NCBI GenBank assembly: GCA_934668765.1 | Contig: CAKUOH010000032.1 | Location: 1 to 14,715 of the forward strand | Reading direction: 5' to 3' | DNA: 14,715 bases | Source: an uncultured Helicobacteraceae bacterium | Lineage (GTDB): Bacteria; Campylobacterota; Campylobacteria; Campylobacterales; Helicobacteraceae | Shown here: positions 13,374 to 14,715 of the stretch, piece by piece | Numbering within the stretch: the first letter of the stretch is position 1 | Layout: each line of letters opens with the position of its first letter | Position numbers and translations under genes: made by a program | The notes under the pieces: model-generated | What the model was told of the DNA's origin: nothing | Database searches by the model: none | What the model saw: only the letters and a program-made list of their open reading frames with translations

Positions 13374-14715
13374 ATGATACAAATGCTAAATGTTCTTGGG
13401 GGGGGGGAATCGCCCAAATCGTAAAAAATTCCCCATCATTGCGAGACGAGCATTTAGGCTTGGCGTGGCAATCCATAATTTTCCCCTCCCTTGCGGAGGG
13501 GGATTTAGGGGGTGGGTAAAATTTCTTTCCCTTGCATTCGCAACTCTAGCGATTTACACGAATCTAAATGCCATTGAGTTAAGCAGTATTTGCACGACAA
13601 CAAATAATTGCGAAATAAACGGCACATACAAAAATCAAAGCATAGAAAACAATCAAAACTTTACCACAACAAACCAAATAAAAATCACTACCCAACTAAA
13701 TACTTTTACAAACAATAGCACGATAAATCTTGGCAATAGTTACATTACTATTAATAGTAGTGGCAACAGCATTCAAAATTTTTATAATTACGGGAGCATT
13801 ATTACTACAAATAATTATAGTTTGGATACAACAGGGACAAATAACGGCGGATTTAAAAATATCTATAATTACGGCTATATCTCAGGCTATGTTTATTTAG
13901 CAGGTAGCGAATCAAACACGACAAATATCACTAATTATGGCACTATGGGTGGTGTAAATAGTAATGGTGGTGGCAACAATAAAACTATCATTATTGATAA
14001 TCGTGGCGTTATAAAACTAGTAGATAATGGGCAAAAATTTCATTTTAATACAAAACTTATAATCAAAAACTATGCAATGATTATAGATAAAAACGCAAAT
14101 TCATTCAATGCTACGGGGACAAAGAACGATAATTCGCATTTGATAGCCGCATCTAACGGCGGAGTTCATTTTTTTGATTCTGCTTCTAAACTCATTTTAG
14201 ACTTTGGCAATGCGTTTGAGTTTGGCAAGGAATATTCGCTTGATAAACTTGTCCTTGATACAAATGGGACAAATAAACTAAAAGTCGATTTCTCCCGTCT
14301 ATCGCCATTTAATGATATTTATACGATAACCAAAAGTGGCGCAAATGGATTCAAAGTAGAGTTAAAAAATCCACAATACGGCACAATAGGCACTTTGTAT
14401 AAATCAAACATTCGCACGATGAATAATTTTACTACGATTAGCGATTCAATGATTTATCCACACAAATACAAAAGCACAAATCGCAGTGTTAGAAAAAGAG
14501 TGATTCGCAGAGTGCGAAAAACTGCACATTTGTTTGATACCATAGATTCCCCCTCCCTTGCGGAGGGGGATTTAGGGGGTGGGTTTAACACCCAAAATAA
14601 CACACAATTTTCAAATAACGAATCTATCCACCCACTACGCTACCCTAGCGTAAATGAATGGGAATCTATCCTTTTGCTTAAACAAAATGAATCTTTTGCC
14701 TACAAAAGCAATTCA
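13374..14715 (+). CDS. Autotransporter-like surface protein, phase-OFF in this copy, 3' end outside window
   Basis: The ATG at 13374 has an ideal AAGGAG, but with ten G in the tract the frame stops after 16 codons (TAA 13422-13424). Removing one G (or adding two) joins it to a frame open from 13408 to the window end, about 447 codons. In that frame there is a long basic N-region, a hydrophobic core (FLSLAFATLAIY, about 50-61) and a likely signal cleavage after LNA (about 66). A Cys pair CxxxxxC (73, 79) follows. The body is Asn/Thr-rich with repeated NYG turns (FYNYGSI, IYNYGYI, ITNYGTM, IDNRGVI), as in beta-helix passengers. Near the end, MIYPHKYKSTNRSVRKRVIRR suggests the linker before a beta barrel that would lie beyond the window. 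Two dispersed-repeat families are embedded in it. Target and function are unknown, and a sequencing error in the G tract cannot be excluded. Confidence 0.7.
13398..13407 (+). repeat. Poly-G tract of ten (phase-variation switch)
   Basis: Ten consecutive G occupy codons 9-12 of the autotransporter gene. Such tracts change length by slipped-strand mispairing in Helicobacter and Campylobacter. Ten G gives a 16-residue peptide, eleven gives a peptide ending at TAA 13517-13519, and nine or twelve gives the long open frame. Confidence 0.85.
13436..13474 (+). repeat. Dispersed repeat, family A, in the autotransporter N-region
   Basis: The unit starts TCATTGCGAG and ends GGCAATCC, the same ends as the ccoI copy with a different core (GAGCATTTAGGCTTGG). 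It is 39 bases long, a multiple of three. In the long frame it reads as about IIARRAFRLGVAI, shifted relative to the frame used in ccoI. Confidence 0.65.
13483..13517 (+). repeat. G-rich hairpin repeat, family C, copy 1
   Basis: This 35-base unit has a hairpin, CCCCTCC-CTTGC-GGAGGGG (7-bp stem), followed by GATTTAGGGGGTGGGT. It is identical over all 35 bases to the copy at 14550. In the long frame it encodes about PLPCGGGFRGW, immediately before the hydrophobic signal core. Confidence 0.8.
14550..14584 (+). repeat. G-rich hairpin repeat, family C, copy 2
   Basis: This is an exact copy of 13483-13517 lying about 1.07 kb downstream, preceded by one more C that extends the stem to 8 bp. In the long frame it is read in a different phase from copy 1, as about SPSLAEGDLGGG, in the polar linker before the presumed barrel. 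The two direct copies could recombine and delete the passenger region between them. Confidence 0.8.

Noticed and set aside
1..14715. tRNA, rRNA, CRISPR array, insertion sequence or prophage genes
   Set aside because: I looked on both strands and saw no cloverleaf, no regularly spaced direct repeats and no transposase or integrase motif.

Overview
The window is 14.7 kb of AT-rich DNA with every supported gene on the + strand. The protein content points to a Campylobacterota member, most likely a Helicobacter. The DnaJ, CcoI-type copper ATPase, M3 oligopeptidase and heptosyltransferase sequences resemble those I know from that genus. Several promoters have the extended -10 form (TGGTATAAT) common there, and a poly-G tract sits at the start of a surface-protein gene. 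The genus call is inference from remembered sequence similarity, not from a search.

Layout. Positions 2-1204 hold the 3' part of a multi-pass membrane protein, possibly glycosyltransferase-like. Positions 1275-4702 hold a tight group: a Ppx/GppA-type phosphatase, WaaC (LPS heptosyltransferase I) and an LpxL/HtrB-type lipid A acyltransferase. dnaJ follows at 4760 with a TTG start. A clear promoter at 5889-5897 opens a second co-directional group: the metallopeptidase pepF, then two overlapping genes (7679 and 8362), a small membrane protein (9190) and a membrane-anchored TerB/J-like protein (9472). A short gap with a palindromic repeat leads to a small membrane protein (10456), a 12-codon upstream ORF and ccoI. 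The window ends inside an autotransporter-like gene starting at 13374.

Most notable points. (1) The autotransporter carries ten G in codons 9-12, which puts the gene out of frame. Nine or twelve G would open one frame from 13374 to the window end, so this is a probable phase-OFF copy. (2) Three families of short dispersed repeats are present. Two families lie inside protein-coding sequence, in ccoI and in the autotransporter, and copies of one family are read in different frames without a stop. (3) The products of 7679 and 8362 align by pattern along most of their length with the iron-sulfur subunit SdhB/FrdB and the CCG subunit HdrB/SdhE, but essentially every cluster-binding cysteine is gone. 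They look like a cofactor-free relic or repurposed pair. (4) The J-like domain of the 9472 product lacks HPD. (5) ccoI starts at an ATGA overlap with a small ORF that has the better ribosome binding site.
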